Made by a program: the position numbers and the translations under genes. Source: Novipirellula galeiformis (GTDB lineage Bacteria; Planctomycetota; Planctomycetia; Pirellulales; Pirellulaceae). From it: a stretch of 64,000 nt of DNA. The DNA lies in assembly GCF_007860095.1 (NCBI RefSeq), contig NZ_SJPT01000002.1, positions 1 through 64,000 on the forward strand, in the 5' to 3' direction. Below, one piece after another: positions 1-11,600 of this stretch. Numbering within the stretch: position 1 is the first letter of the stretch; each line of letters starts with the position of its first letter. A model generated the notes under the pieces. It worked only from the letters and a program-made list of their open reading frames with translations, did no database searches and was not told the origin of the DNA.

Positions 1-1392
1 AATCGTGTTGGCGTTACCGGCAATTCGGGCGGCGGCACCATGACGACTTGGCTGTGCGGTTTGGATCCGCGTTGGTCGATGGCGGCACCGAGTTGTTTCG
101 TCAGCACGATACGTCGCAACTTGGAAAACGAAGAACCTCAGGACACCGAACAATGTCCGCCTCAGGCATTGGCGCTCGATCTGGATCATGCTGACTTCCT
201 GGCCGCGATGGCTCCCAAGCCAGTTATCATTTTGGCCAAGGAACGTGACTTTTTCGATGTGCGTGGAGCGGAAGAAACCTACGCTCGGTTGCGGCGTCTG
301 TACCGCTTGCTGGGCGCCGAAGACAACGTTGCCCTGTTTGTTGGTCCCACCGGACACGGTTACTCAACCGAGAACCGCGAAGCCATGTACTCGTGGTTCA
401 ACCACGCCAGCGGGATGGCGGCCGGCGATACCGATCGCACGTTCGGTGGAGTGTTGAGTTCGACCGGTGAGGTTCCCTTCACGGCGGAGCCCGAGATCCG
501 AATCGAAAAGGACGAAACGTTGCAGTGCACCCCCAAGGGGCAAGTCGATGCAATGGAAAACACGCGAACGATATACGATTTCACCCGCGAAAAGTCACAA
601 CAGTTCGCTGCGGCGCGCAAACCCCTCAGCGGCGAAGGCCTGCAAAAGGCCGTGACCGATGTATTGAAATTGCCCGCCGAACGCGGCGAAGTACCGGATT
701 ATCGTATCTGGGCCGATCTGCGGGCACGTGATTATCCGACCAAGCACGCGGTCGTTTATTCGGTCGACACGGAGCCTGGGATTCAGGCCAGCGTGTATCG
801 CTTGACCAAGGGACGCTGGTATTCGCGTCCCGAGCGCACCGGCAAACGGGCGTTATTGTATGTTGCGCATCTGTCGAGCGACGACGAGCTACGCAACGAG
901 CCTTTGATCCGCGAACAGATGCAGGCCGAACCCGATTCGCCCCTATTCGCCTGTGACGTCCGCGGCATCGGCGAATCACGTCCCGATACCTGCACACCGG
1001 GATCGTTTCACAGTTCCTACGGCAGCGATTATATGTATGCGATCCACAGCCTGATGCTCGATCGTCCCTACGTCGGTCAAAAGACACTCGATGTGCTGCG
1101 AGTGCTCGATTGGTTAGCGTCGGTGGGGCATACCGAGATTCACATCGTGGGTCGAGGCTGGGGCGCGTTGCCCGCTACGTTCGCCGCCGTGATGTCGGAT
1201 CAAGTGAAGCAGGTGACGCTGAAAAACGCGTTGACCTCGTACAGCGAGATCGCCGAAAGCAAGCACTACGAATGGCCGCTTTCGACGCTGCTTCCCAACG
1301 TGTTAGCCCAATTCGATCTTCCCGATTGCTACGAAGCATTGCAAGCCAAGCAGTTGCGTCAGATCGAACCCTGGAACGCGCAGGCTAAATAA
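1..1392 (+). CDS. Acetyl-xylan-esterase-like double alpha/beta hydrolase (5' truncated by window edge)
   Basis: The frame is open from base 1, so the gene starts upstream of the window; the ATG at position 40 is internal. Bases 1-39 encode GNSGGG, a nucleophile elbow of the alpha/beta-hydrolase fold with the likely catalytic serine at bases 25-27. The acid and histidine of that domain are probably in the stretches KERDFFD and PTGHGYS. A second hydrolase-like domain fills the C-terminal half; its elbow reads GRGWG, so glycine stands where serine is expected and this half is probably not catalytic. The family (AXE1-type esterases, often secreted in planctomycetes) removes ester groups from polysaccharides; the substrate here cannot be read. 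A wrecked paralogue lies at 17.1 kb. No ribosome-binding site is visible because the start is missing. Confidence 0.8.
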   Translation, partial: NRVGVTGNSGGGTMTTWLCGLDPRWSMAAPSCFVSTIRRNLENEEPQDTEQCPPQALALDLDHADFLAAMAPKPVIILAKERDFFDVRGAEETYARLRRLYRLLGAEDNVALFVGPTGHGYSTENREAMYSWFNHASGMAAGDTDRTFGGVLSSTGEVPFTAEPEIRIEKDETLQCTPKGQVDAMENTRTIYDFTREKSQQFAAARKPLSGEGLQKAVTDVLKLPAERGEVPDYRIWADLRARDYPTKHAVVYSVDTEPGIQASVYRLTKGRWYSRPERTGKRALLYVAHLSSDDELRNEPLIREQMQAEPDSPLFACDVRGIGESRPDTCTPGSFHSSYGSDYMYAIHSLMLDRPYVGQKTLDVLRVLDWLASVGHTEIHIVGRGWGALPATFAAVMSDQVKQVTLKNALTSYSEIAESKHYEWPLSTLLPNVLAQFDLPDCYEALQAKQLRQIEPWNAQAK

Positions 1393-1911
1393 CGTCTGCG
1401 TCGCCTTAACGACCGCGTCCCCGTAGCGTTCGGTCGCCAGTCCAGTGGATGGGAGAATTGCCCCGTCCACGTTCGGGTGAGCGTCGCTACGACCGGTTGC
1501 GGGCAGCGGGCCATCAGCCCATTCCGCCATCGATTGCGCAACGCGATATGTTATCGCTTCGTTCCGCAAAGCGTTAGTCGTTGTTCGCTCCGCGAACACA
1601 ACGAATTGCGATCGATCCGTCCGTAAAGAAGCTGGATAGATCGCAATTCGATAGCGGTCACGACAATGGAGAAGGCAAAGCCATCCCCGACTACCGCCGC
1701 GGCTGTTCGATTTCCAGTCGCCTACCATGCCCTCAAAGCGTTTTCTTCACACAGGCTGCTGGATATCAAACTGGGCGTCGGTGCGTTTCGCGATAGTGCG
1801 GACATCGTGCTGGAAGTCGGAGGTGCCTTCGATCGCTCGTTAAAACTCCGCTCGCACCGCGGCGACCGGCCCCCTCGACGGTGCGTTTCTATTGCGCAGC
1901 ATCACGCATGA
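1393..1911. other. Intergenic stretch with inverted repeats
   Basis: I see no convincing gene here between the convergent esterase and PEP-CTERM genes. An 11-bp perfect inverted repeat (GAATTGCGATC at 1603-1613 and its complement at 1639-1649, 25-nt spacer) lies in the middle and could mark transcript ends, but there is no T-tract. A plus-strand open frame at 1666-1911 has no recognisable domain and no upstream Shine-Dalgarno sequence. Confidence 0.4.
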
Positions 1912-2613
1912 CTAAGACAAACGGCAAAGCGTCGTAGCATTGCCACGATCTTTACGGCGGCGGCAAAACACAAGGCAACCGCCAGCACATCCGAACACCA
2001 GCAAACTGGCAGGTTCGGGAACCGTGGCAGCGGACGTGACCGTAAACGATGCACCCTGCACGTCGGGTACAAGCGTCGTGAAATCGAAGTCGTCCAGGAG
2101 TAGGGTGGTACTATTTGCAAAGGGGGTGTTGTCGATCAAAAAGCCAATGGTGTAGTCACCTGGAGTGGGCGGAGCGACGGCTGACAAAGTCCCCAATCGA
2201 ATGTAGGCGGTAGCCTCCGGGATTCCTGTGTCAGAACCAAATGGTGGCGTATCGGCGTCCAGAGTGACGATTCCGTCGTCGGATACATCGGGATCAAACG
2301 AGAAACTCAGCGAACCGATCAAGCCGGCATCGGGAACAAATGAAAACCCAGAAAAGTCTGTACCGCCAACGGTTAACGCTGCGTCGCTAGCAGTGAAATC
2401 CAAAGTGATGGAAATGATGCTGTCCGTAGGGCTCGGCAACGCCACGTTCCTAAGTTCGATATCAAAATCGACGACATCTCCCGGTGCGATGGGATCAAGC
2501 GTTGTCGTTGTGGCCGTAATCAAACCAGCTTGAACCTGGGCAGTGCAACAGGCGATCGTCACCCACAGCGTGGCAGCAAGTGACAATCGACAACTTGTTT
2601 TAGTAAATAGCAT
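1912..2613 (-). CDS. Small PEP-CTERM exported protein
   Basis: A 233-residue protein. The start is set at 2613 because it gives a signal peptide (MLFTKTSCRLSLAATLWV, then a hydrophobic core ending AQVQAG); the longer open frame has no such beginning and overlaps the upstream giant gene. The body is a beta-rich, Asp/Thr-rich domain resembling cohesin-like folds (inference). The C-terminus is a textbook PEP-CTERM sorting signal: VPEPAS, a hydrophobic helix, then RRRKDR. Such proteins are processed by an exosortase/EPS system, which is not in this window. It lies 46 bp downstream of the giant dockerin-bearing protein on the same strand, so the two are likely co-transcribed and may work together at the cell surface or in the matrix. 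Confidence 0.8.
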   Translation of the reverse strand: MLFTKTSCRLSLAATLWVTIACCTAQVQAGLITATTTTLDPIAPGDVVDFDIELRNVALPSPTDSIISITLDFTASDAALTVGGTDFSGFSFVPDAGLIGSLSFSFDPDVSDDGIVTLDADTPPFGSDTGIPEATAYIRLGTLSAVAPPTPGDYTIGFLIDNTPFANSTTLLLDDFDFTTLVPDVQGASFTVTSAATVPEPASLLVFGCAGGCLVFCRRRKDRGNATTLCRLS

Positions 2614-2659
2614 GAGGTTTCTCTTGAGGTTCAATCGGAAGGTGTCGTTTCTTGAGGAA

Positions 2660-5600
2660 TCAATCCAGCTGCTTGCCCACACAGCTGCGAAGCCAGACGT
2701 AGTAGTCGCGGGTGGAGATAATGCCATCGCCGTCGAAGTCGAAGGCGGAGTCATAGCCGGCCATTCCGGCACGGGCTCCAAATTGGACTTTGGTGCGATC
2801 GAACCAGGTGGCTCGGTCGGAGATGCCGACAATCGCGTCGCCATCAAAGTCGCCGCTCAGTTGATGGAAATGGTAGCGGTAGACTCCGTCATCGGTTCCA
2901 TCGGAGTCCACAAAACTTGCATCGATCGTGTCGTGGATACGCAGTTCGTACCGACCATCGGCCAGGATCGATTGGGTGCCTCCCGCAGTCAAATCGATCA
3001 GCAATCGGCTCGTCGCCATATCCCAGCGGAACTGGTCAGCGGTCAACGCGACGTTGGTGCTAAATCCAGCTCCGGTATGGAGTGAGATCGCACTCAGGAT
3101 CTGACCGCTGTCGATCATGCTTTGCGCGTCGAAGTCGCGATCGAACTGAATGGCTAACTGAGTCGTGTTGCTGCGCTGCAGGGCTCCGTCATTAACCGTC
3201 ACACCGGACACCGACAGCGGGTCCGCTGCGAGGTTGACGTTTAGGCTGAATGTGGTGCGCGAAGTGATTCCGAAGCTATCGGTGGCCGTGATCGTGACCG
3301 TTTGACTCTCATCGGTCGTGTCGTTGGTATTGAAGGACCAAGACCAGGTTCCACTGCCATCGTCAGCTTGTGTGACGGTCCCGATCGAAGCCGACAGGCT
3401 CACGACATCGCCAACGGAATCCGAGAAGGTGATGGTATTGCTGGCGACGTCGCCTTGGTCGACCGTCAGCTCCGAGAGTTCGACGGCAACCACAGGCGGT
3501 AAGTTCGTGACATCAAAGTGGGCGATTCGCGTGGCGACTTCGACGTCATCGACTCGAACCGAATAACGGAAGCTGGCGGAACCGAGTTCAGCGGCAACGA
3601 AACGGACGGTATGGTCGTCACTTAGGATTTCGGCTTCGCCGTTGACCGCTTCCGTGATAACGAACGTCGGATCGGTCAGTTCTAGATCAGCAACCAGCGA
3701 CAGCAAGTCGAGGTCCCGCTCGCCAGCAACGAGGCTATCGAAAACATTGTCGGCGAGGTAGCTGACCAATCCCGCATCTTGCCGCTCCAAATGGTCAGTG
3801 ATCTCCGCTTCGATTTCAAATTCCGAAACGATCGGGACTTCATCGATCTGGAACGTGTTACCGATCGCCGACAACGAATGGGGACCAGCGTTGTCAATCA
3901 GATCGCCATCGCCATGAATGATGATCGTGTTTCCACCGGGATCATCGGCAGTCCCCAGATCAACCTTTCCGCCGGTGACCTGAATGGCTGGCCGATCAGC
4001 CGTCGTCGTTTCTTCGATCCTGCTGTTGCGTAGCGTCAAGCTTCCGCCCTGGACGAGGATGGTGGGAGCGTCGGTGGCATTGGTGAAGGTGAAACCCTCG
4101 ACGATCAGATTTCCGGATTCCAGCGTCAGTGCGGGCGAAGCACCCACCCAGGTTGGCCCGTTAGAACCGTTGATGCGAACGGTGATACCGGCTGGCAGTT
4201 TGATGGTTTCGCCGCTGTACACGCCTGCCGTCAGGTTGATGGATATTTCTAGCGTCTCTCCGACATTCAGGTTTTCGAGTTGGGTAATAGCCTGAAGCGT
4301 GGAGGTCAGTTTTTCCGGATCAGACGCGATGGTGAGGATCGGCTCCTTTTCATCTGTTGCTTCCTTGACCCAGTCCTTCAAGCCAGCGGAAAGGCTAGAC
4401 AGGTCAAGACTGGCACCAAACGGATTCACCCCATCCCGGCCAAAAACCACATAACTTTGACCAGCCTGACCATCGGCGTAGTATGCTCCGATGATCAGAT
4501 CGTCAATTCCGTCGTTGTTGACATCACCAGCACCGCTGACGGAATATCCTGAGAAGTCACCTGAATCAAAGCCGTAGATCACGAACCCATTGCTGCCGTC
4601 CAGAGAATTCAGTTCGACGCTGGCAGCAAACGGATGTTCCTCATCTCGACCAAAAATCACATAACTTTCACCAGCATCAGATTGACCATTGCCAGACCCA
4701 TTGGCGGAATATGCTCCGATGATTAGGTCGTCGATTCCGTCGTTGTTAATGTCACCAGCCCTGCTGACGGAAATGCCTGAATGGTCGCTTGAATCAATGC
4801 CGTGAATTGCGAAACCACTGCTACCGTTCAGGGAGCTCAGGCTGACGCTGGCGGCAAACGGGACCTCCGCGTTCCGGCCAAAAATCACGTAACTTTCACC
4901 AGCAGCAGACTGGCCATTCCCTGCCCCATCGGCGTAGTATGCTCCGATGATCAGGTCGTCGATTCCGTCGTTGTTAATGTCACCAGCGCCGCTGACAGAA
5001 ATGCCTGAAGAGTCGTCTGAATCAATGCCGTGGATTACGAAACCATTGCTGCCGTCCAGTAAACTCAGGTCGATGCTGGCGGCAAACGGATCCTCCGCGT
5101 CCCGGCCAAAAATTACGTAACTTTCACCAGCATTAGACTGGCCATTACCTGACCCATTGGCAAGGAATGCTCCGATGACGAGGTCGCTGATTCCGTCGCC
5201 GTTAACATCACCCGCACCGCTAACGGAGATGCCTGAACTGTCGCCTGAATCAACACCGTGGATCACGAAGCCATTGCTGCCGTCCAGAGAACTCAGGTCA
5301 ACGCTGGCACCAAACGGATCCTCCGCGTTCCGGCCAAAAATAACGTAACTTTCACCAGCACCAGACTGGCCATTGCCAGCGCTGCCGGCAATATATGCTC
5401 CGATGATCAAGTCGTCAGTTCCGTCGTTGTTGATGTCACCCGCACCGCTAACGGAGATGCCTGAACGGTCGTTTGAATCAATGCCGTGGATCACGAAGCC
5501 ATTGCTGCCGTCCAGAGAACTCAGGTCAACGCTGGCAGTAAACGGAGCCACCGCCTTTCGGCCAAAAATCACATAACTTTCACCTACCTGGCCATTGGCG

Positions 5601-8600
5601 TTGGGGGCTCCGATGACTAGGTCAACAATTCCGTCGTTGTTAACGTCACCAGCACCGCTGACGGAAAAACCAGAAGAGCCGCTCGAATCAATGCCGTGAA
5701 TCACGAAACCATTACTGCCGTCAAGGGAACTCAGGTCGACGCTGGTGGTAAACGGATCCTCCGCGTGCCTGCCAAAAACCACATAGCTTTCACCAACATT
5801 GGATCGGCTATTATCAATCCCATCGGCGTAGGGGGCTCCGATGACCAAGTCATCAATTCCGTCGCTGTTCACGTCGCCAGCGCTGCTGACGGAATAACCT
5901 GAACTGTCAACTGAATCAACACCGTGGATCACAAAGCCACCGGTGTCGAGAATCGTCCCGATTCCCTCACTGCGGGTGATCGCGGCATTTCCAGTGACTC
6001 CACTCAGTCTCACCACAAACGTCTCGTTCGTTTCAGCATAGGTGTCTCCTTGAGCGATTACAGTAATTGTCTTGGTGGATTCACCGTCCAAAAATGTGAG
6101 TGTGTCCGCGACTGGCAGATAGTCGGAGTTATCCACAGTGGCCGTTCCGTCTACCGTCTGATAGTCAACACTGACCTCTCCCACCAGCGAGCCACTACGT
6201 GTCACGGTGAATACAAATGGAGTTGGTCCCACCGCACCTTCGACTTTGCTAACGTTGCCAATCGTCAAAAGACTGGAACGAATCGAGACGATATGGTCTT
6301 CGACTTCGCCATCACTGGCAAACCCGGTCGGTACGGAGGCGGCTTGTATGTCAGTGCTCAGACGGAATCGGGCGTACGTCGTGCCATTGAAACCGACGGG
6401 TACCATCGGGAAGTCCAATTCGACCGTCGTCGATTCGGGATCCGGGTTAACCGAATGCTGGGCGGAAAGATCGAACGTCCCGTCGCCGTTGGAGTCGATC
6501 CAGCCGTACAGCATTGCCGGTTTCGCGGTTCGATTGGTTACCACCACCGTTACGGTGGGGCTCGTACCTCCAATAAACGTCAACGAGCCAAACGCATCCT
6601 CGTCATCCGCCAATTCTCCGTGAAAGAGGTCACCAGTAACATCATCTGAGTTGGCTTGGCTGCCGGGATTCGCGGTGAACTCGCCGTCAACGAATTTACC
6701 GATGAAGATATCTTGGTCGATTTGGTGTGATGGCCCGCTGTCACTTATGGACGTGTTGTAGTTGCCAGGTCCCGTGCCGGGGCCGGTATCTGGGGCATCA
6801 CCGTAGTCCCTGCTGAGCAAACTCGCGAGGTATTCTCCGCCCGCACCGTCATTGGACAGCAATCGGAGGATGGTCATCGTCGAGTCCGAACTGCCCGCCA
6901 ATAGAATGCGATCGAATTCATCCACGAACACACCACCGATCGATTCCGAAGTGCTGCCGAGGTCGATGATTTTTTTGCCGCCGTCGCCGAACGCTTCGTC
7001 GAGGGTGCCGTCAGAGTTGATGCGGGCAACCGCGAAGTCCGAAACACCATCCGACGGTGAAAAGGTGTAGCCGCCGACGATCACGCGATTGGAACTGTCG
7101 ACCGCGATACTCTGTGCGCTATCAGCATCGCCACCGAAGTCAATGGATAGCTTGCCGTCGTCGTCAAAGCTGACATCAAGCGAGCCGTCGGGGTTAAGCC
7201 ACGCGATAGCAACGTCGGTTTGAGCAGCCGAATAGTCGTAGTAATAGCCACTGATGACGATTCGTCCAAATCGATCGATCGTGACTGCCGATGGCACATC
7301 CGAGCTGTTTCGATTGGCGTCCACGATATTGATGGTTTGAATCCCATCGCCGCCAAATCCAGTGTCGAGTTGGCCGGTGTTGAGATATCGAGCTGCCGCA
7401 AAATCGCTGTTAACTGTGCCCACGATCACAATGTTATCGTTCTGATCGACCGCTAAATCCGTGGGGTGGAACGCAAGCTCGACGTATTGACCGGAACCGA
7501 ATGTCGAATCAAGAGTTCCTGAGGCTGTCAACCGTGTCAGGATTTTAGCATTTCCGGAAGTGCCGGAAATCAGGATACGCCCCTGACTATCGACCGCCAT
7601 CGCGGTCGGTCTGTCACTTTGGCTGTTGAAGTCGTGGATGGACAGGCCGTTGGTGCCAAAGCTTGCATCGAGTTCACCATCAGCCGTCAGGCGATAGATG
7701 TTGAGGTTCTCTTTCGTGCCCGAGTTTAAGTTGCTCTGTCGACCATTCGTTAATAGGATGATTCGCCCTTGGTCATCAATATGGACCCCGATGGCGCGGT
7801 CTGAATTGTTGAAAGGATTCGTATCCAGTCGCACAAGACCTCGATCACCAAATCCAAGATCAAGCTGCCCGTCATCGAGATATCGAATGACCAGGACGTC
7901 ACTCGATCCTGAAGAGTGCCCGATGGCAACGATTTTTCCGTCGGGCTGATGCGAGACAATTTCTGAAGCGAATCCGTTCGAATACGGACTTCCAATGTCG
8001 GTGGTGAGCTTGCCATCACGACTGAAAGTGCTGTCAAAGTCTCCATTGTTGGTCAGCCGCGCAACGGCAAAGTCAGAAGTCCCCGTTCCTGCAACCAGGA
8101 TATTGCCGACCGGATCGATCGCCAAAAAGCCTCCAAAGTCGCGTTCGTTACCAAAGTCAACAATCTGGACCCCGTCGTCGTCAAAGGTATCGTCAAGTTC
8201 TCCCGAAACGGCAAGTCGGATCACCGCAATGTCCTCGCGCTGTCCGGACTCTTGAGTTTGGGCTGCAATCAGGATGCGGTCGCTGCCATCGATCGCCAGG
8301 CCATAGGTAAATTCCTGCTGTGAAAAGATGTCGACGATATGTTTTCCATCGTCTGAGAAATTCGTGTCGAGTACTCCGCCATTCGTCAATCGGGCGACGG
8401 CAATGTCTGTCCCGGATTCGCCACCTTGAAAGGATCGTCCAGTGACGACAATTCGCCCCAAACTGTCGATGGCGACAGAGCCTGGATAATCGCCCTTGTT
8501 ATCGAAGTCGATTGTCTGGATACCGTCGCTGTCGAAAGTATCGTCGAGTACTCCGTCCTTTGTCAGACGAATCACCGCCAGATCACGTTGGCTACTCGAT

Positions 8601-11600
8601 CGGAGGTTCGTATAGCCGCCCATCACGATTCGATCCAGAACATCGATGGTAAGGGATGTCGAGATATCCGTCGTTCCGCCAAGATCGAAGTGATTCTTTC
8701 CATCTTCCGAAAACGTCGAATCAAGCACTCCATCTGCGGTTAGTCGCGCAACGGCGAAGTCGTAATCACGGTCGACGATGTGCTGAGCACTTCCACCAAC
8801 AACAATTCTTCCCGTACTGTCGATGGCGACATCTGGGGTTCCTGTTTTGCGTCCATCGAAGTCGATGAACTGAAAGCCATCGCTTCCGAAGCTGGTGTCG
8901 ATATCCCCGTTGGGCATCAAACGAGTGATCGCGAAGTCTGATCTTCCTGATCCATCGGTGTACGACAATGCCCCCGCAATGATGATTCGATTCTGGTCAT
9001 CCAGGACCATACTGCTCGCCGACATGCGGGCGCCATCGAACCACATCCGGTGCTGAGCGACTCCCAGGTTGCCAAACGTCCCGTCGGCTACACCATCCAT
9101 GTTCAATCGGAGGACGGTGACGTCAGATCCATTACTCCCCAGAATCAATGATTGTCCGTTGGATGGATACGCAACGACGTCCACGACGCTATCGGTATTT
9201 GGCTTTCGAGAGTCCGTACGGACAACTCCGTTATTACCAAAACCGGGATCAAGCGAACCGGAGGGGATCAGGTTCTGGTAGCCGTTGCCGATCCCCGTTA
9301 CGACGTAATCTTCGACTTCGCCATCGAGTGCACGACCGGTGGGAACCGCCGCACTTGCGTCGGTACTGAAGCGGAACCGCGCGTAGGTCGTTCCCGAAAA
9401 TCCTTCTGGAACCTTGGGGAACGTCAGCGTGACTATCTCACCAAGGCTGCCTTTACCGACGGCTGCAGAAGGTACAGAGAGGGATACTTGTTCGCCCCCA
9501 TCAAATTCGCCATTCATGTCGTAGTCGATCCAGCCGTAGAGCGCTGCATCACTACCAGTCAGGTTCGTGACGTACAGATCGACGGACGGATTTTGACCGA
9601 CGGCCAGATTTCGTAGTTGTGATGGATCAACCAAGCCATCTTCGTCGTTACCAAAACCGGTGACGTCATCGCCTGTCGCCGCATCGTTCGGATTCGGTGC
9701 CTTTTCGACATCGACGAACGAACCCAGAAAGATGTTCGAATCAAGTTCGTGCGATGGCGACCGCATTGCGGTGGAAGCATCCGCTAGCTGCACTAGATAG
9801 TCACTGGATCCTGCTCGAACCATCAATTCCGGCAGGTCATTGCTGTTGCTGTCGTCCATCACAGCGATGGACCGTCCGAAGGATCCGTGGTTGTCCGCAG
9901 AGTCTTCTGGACCGCCTCCCATCCCGGTGGCAATTTTTGAGACGTCGGTTACGGAGCCATCCCTTGCCAACTGCAAGACGTAGACGGCACCTCGATTCAT
10001 ACCGCCGGTGTTGTCGTACGGAGCGCCGACAGCGATGTCAAGGATCCCATCCCCGTTGGCATCGCTAATCGATGCCACGGATGTTCCGAACCGGTCGTCT
10101 GCAGAAATCGGCATCCCAGTGCTTTGTGAGATGATATTTCGGCCTTGCTCCGTGCCATTGTTGTTCAAGTATACGACGAAAGCTGCACCGCTGCGGCGAT
10201 TGGCAAGCGTGTCGGAATAAGTAGGGGCACCGATCAGCAAGTCGGTCACATGATCGTCATTGAGGTACCCAAGATTGACGACCGAGCTGCCGAAGTCTCC
10301 CGGTCCGCTGATCACTTGGTAGTCGTCAACGACTCCATTCGCCCCCATCAGGAGGATGAAGACCCTTCCATCGCCTTCAAATCCTGCAGCCCCCACGGCC
10401 AGATCATCGTATCCGTCCGCATCAATGTCTCCAATCGAAGCGATCGAGATGCCAAAACCCGCTGGTTCAGACAGCGATGGTCCATTGCCGCTGTCGCCGC
10501 CGATGATTGTGGAACCGATCGACTTCCCATCGCGGTCCAGAAAGACGACATCCAGTCGGCCCGCGGCTTCGCTACCGATCCCAGGTGAGCCGATGACGAC
10601 GTCGGGAATGCCGTCGCCGTTCAGGTCACCCAATCCCGTGAACGATTCGCCCAAACGGTGCGTCTGAAGATCGACGGGAATCGCGGTTGACTCCACTCGT
10701 TTCACGGTGCCATCCGGGTTCAGCAAATGGATCTCTACGCCGGGAGAGTTTCCGCCGATCAACACCGATGCGGCCAGGTCATTCGTCCCATTGCCGTCAA
10801 CGTCACCGATGTTGTGAAACGCCCCGTCGACAAGTTGAGACTGCGGCGTGGTCGCTGTGGAAACAATGCTTCCGGAGTTTCCGATCGCTGCATCGCCATG
10901 GTCGAAGTACGTTTGCCCCGAGCCTATTGGGGGTATGATCGTGACGAGATAGTCTTCGACTTCGCCATCGAAGGCGGCCCCGGTCGGTGCTGCGGCTGCA
11001 CCATCGGTACTCAATCGGAACCGCGCGTATGTCATACCCGCCACCCCGGCTGGAATGAATGGGAATGATAATGGGACAGTCGGCTCGGTTGTTTTGTCCG
11101 GTACGGGAAACTCGCTCCGCTCACTGAGATCGAAAACGCCGTCGAAGTTGAGATCGATCCAGCCGTAGAGCATGCCATCGCTGCCGGTGTCATTGGTCAC
11201 AATGACGTCTACCTGCGACGTTTGTCCCGCCGTCAGTGTCAAGACACCGCCGGGAAGAATCAGACCATCATCGTCATCACCGTCTGCCAAATTCGATGGA
11301 TTGGCAAAGACATCCGCAGTAATGGAAGTGCCAAGATAGATCGCATCATTGACGATGTGTACTGGACCATCATCATGGGCGTGGGTGTTGTAGTTCCATG
11401 GTCCCGTGCCATCGCCGCTATCCGGAGCATCACCGAAATCACCGCGACGAAGTACGCCGATACTCATTTCAATTAGTCCGCCCTGGCTGTCACATCGCGG
11501 CGGAGCGGCTGTCACAAAGTCAACTCCACCTTCGCCATCGACGTCTCCTAGTACAGCCAAGTCGACACCTACGTCCGAGTAACTCCAGCCCTCGGGGGTT

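Noticed and set aside
626-1087. 153-codon minus-strand open frame
   Set aside because: Antisense shadow of the esterase gene, Arg-rich and without motif.
4430-5935. Array of short plus-strand genes with repeated sequence
   Set aside because: They are antisense readings of the seven FG-GAP repeats of the giant protein.
5924-6649. 241-codon plus-strand open frame inside the giant gene
   Set aside because: Antisense shadow of the GEVED/Calx-beta coding region, without leader, domain or ribosome site.
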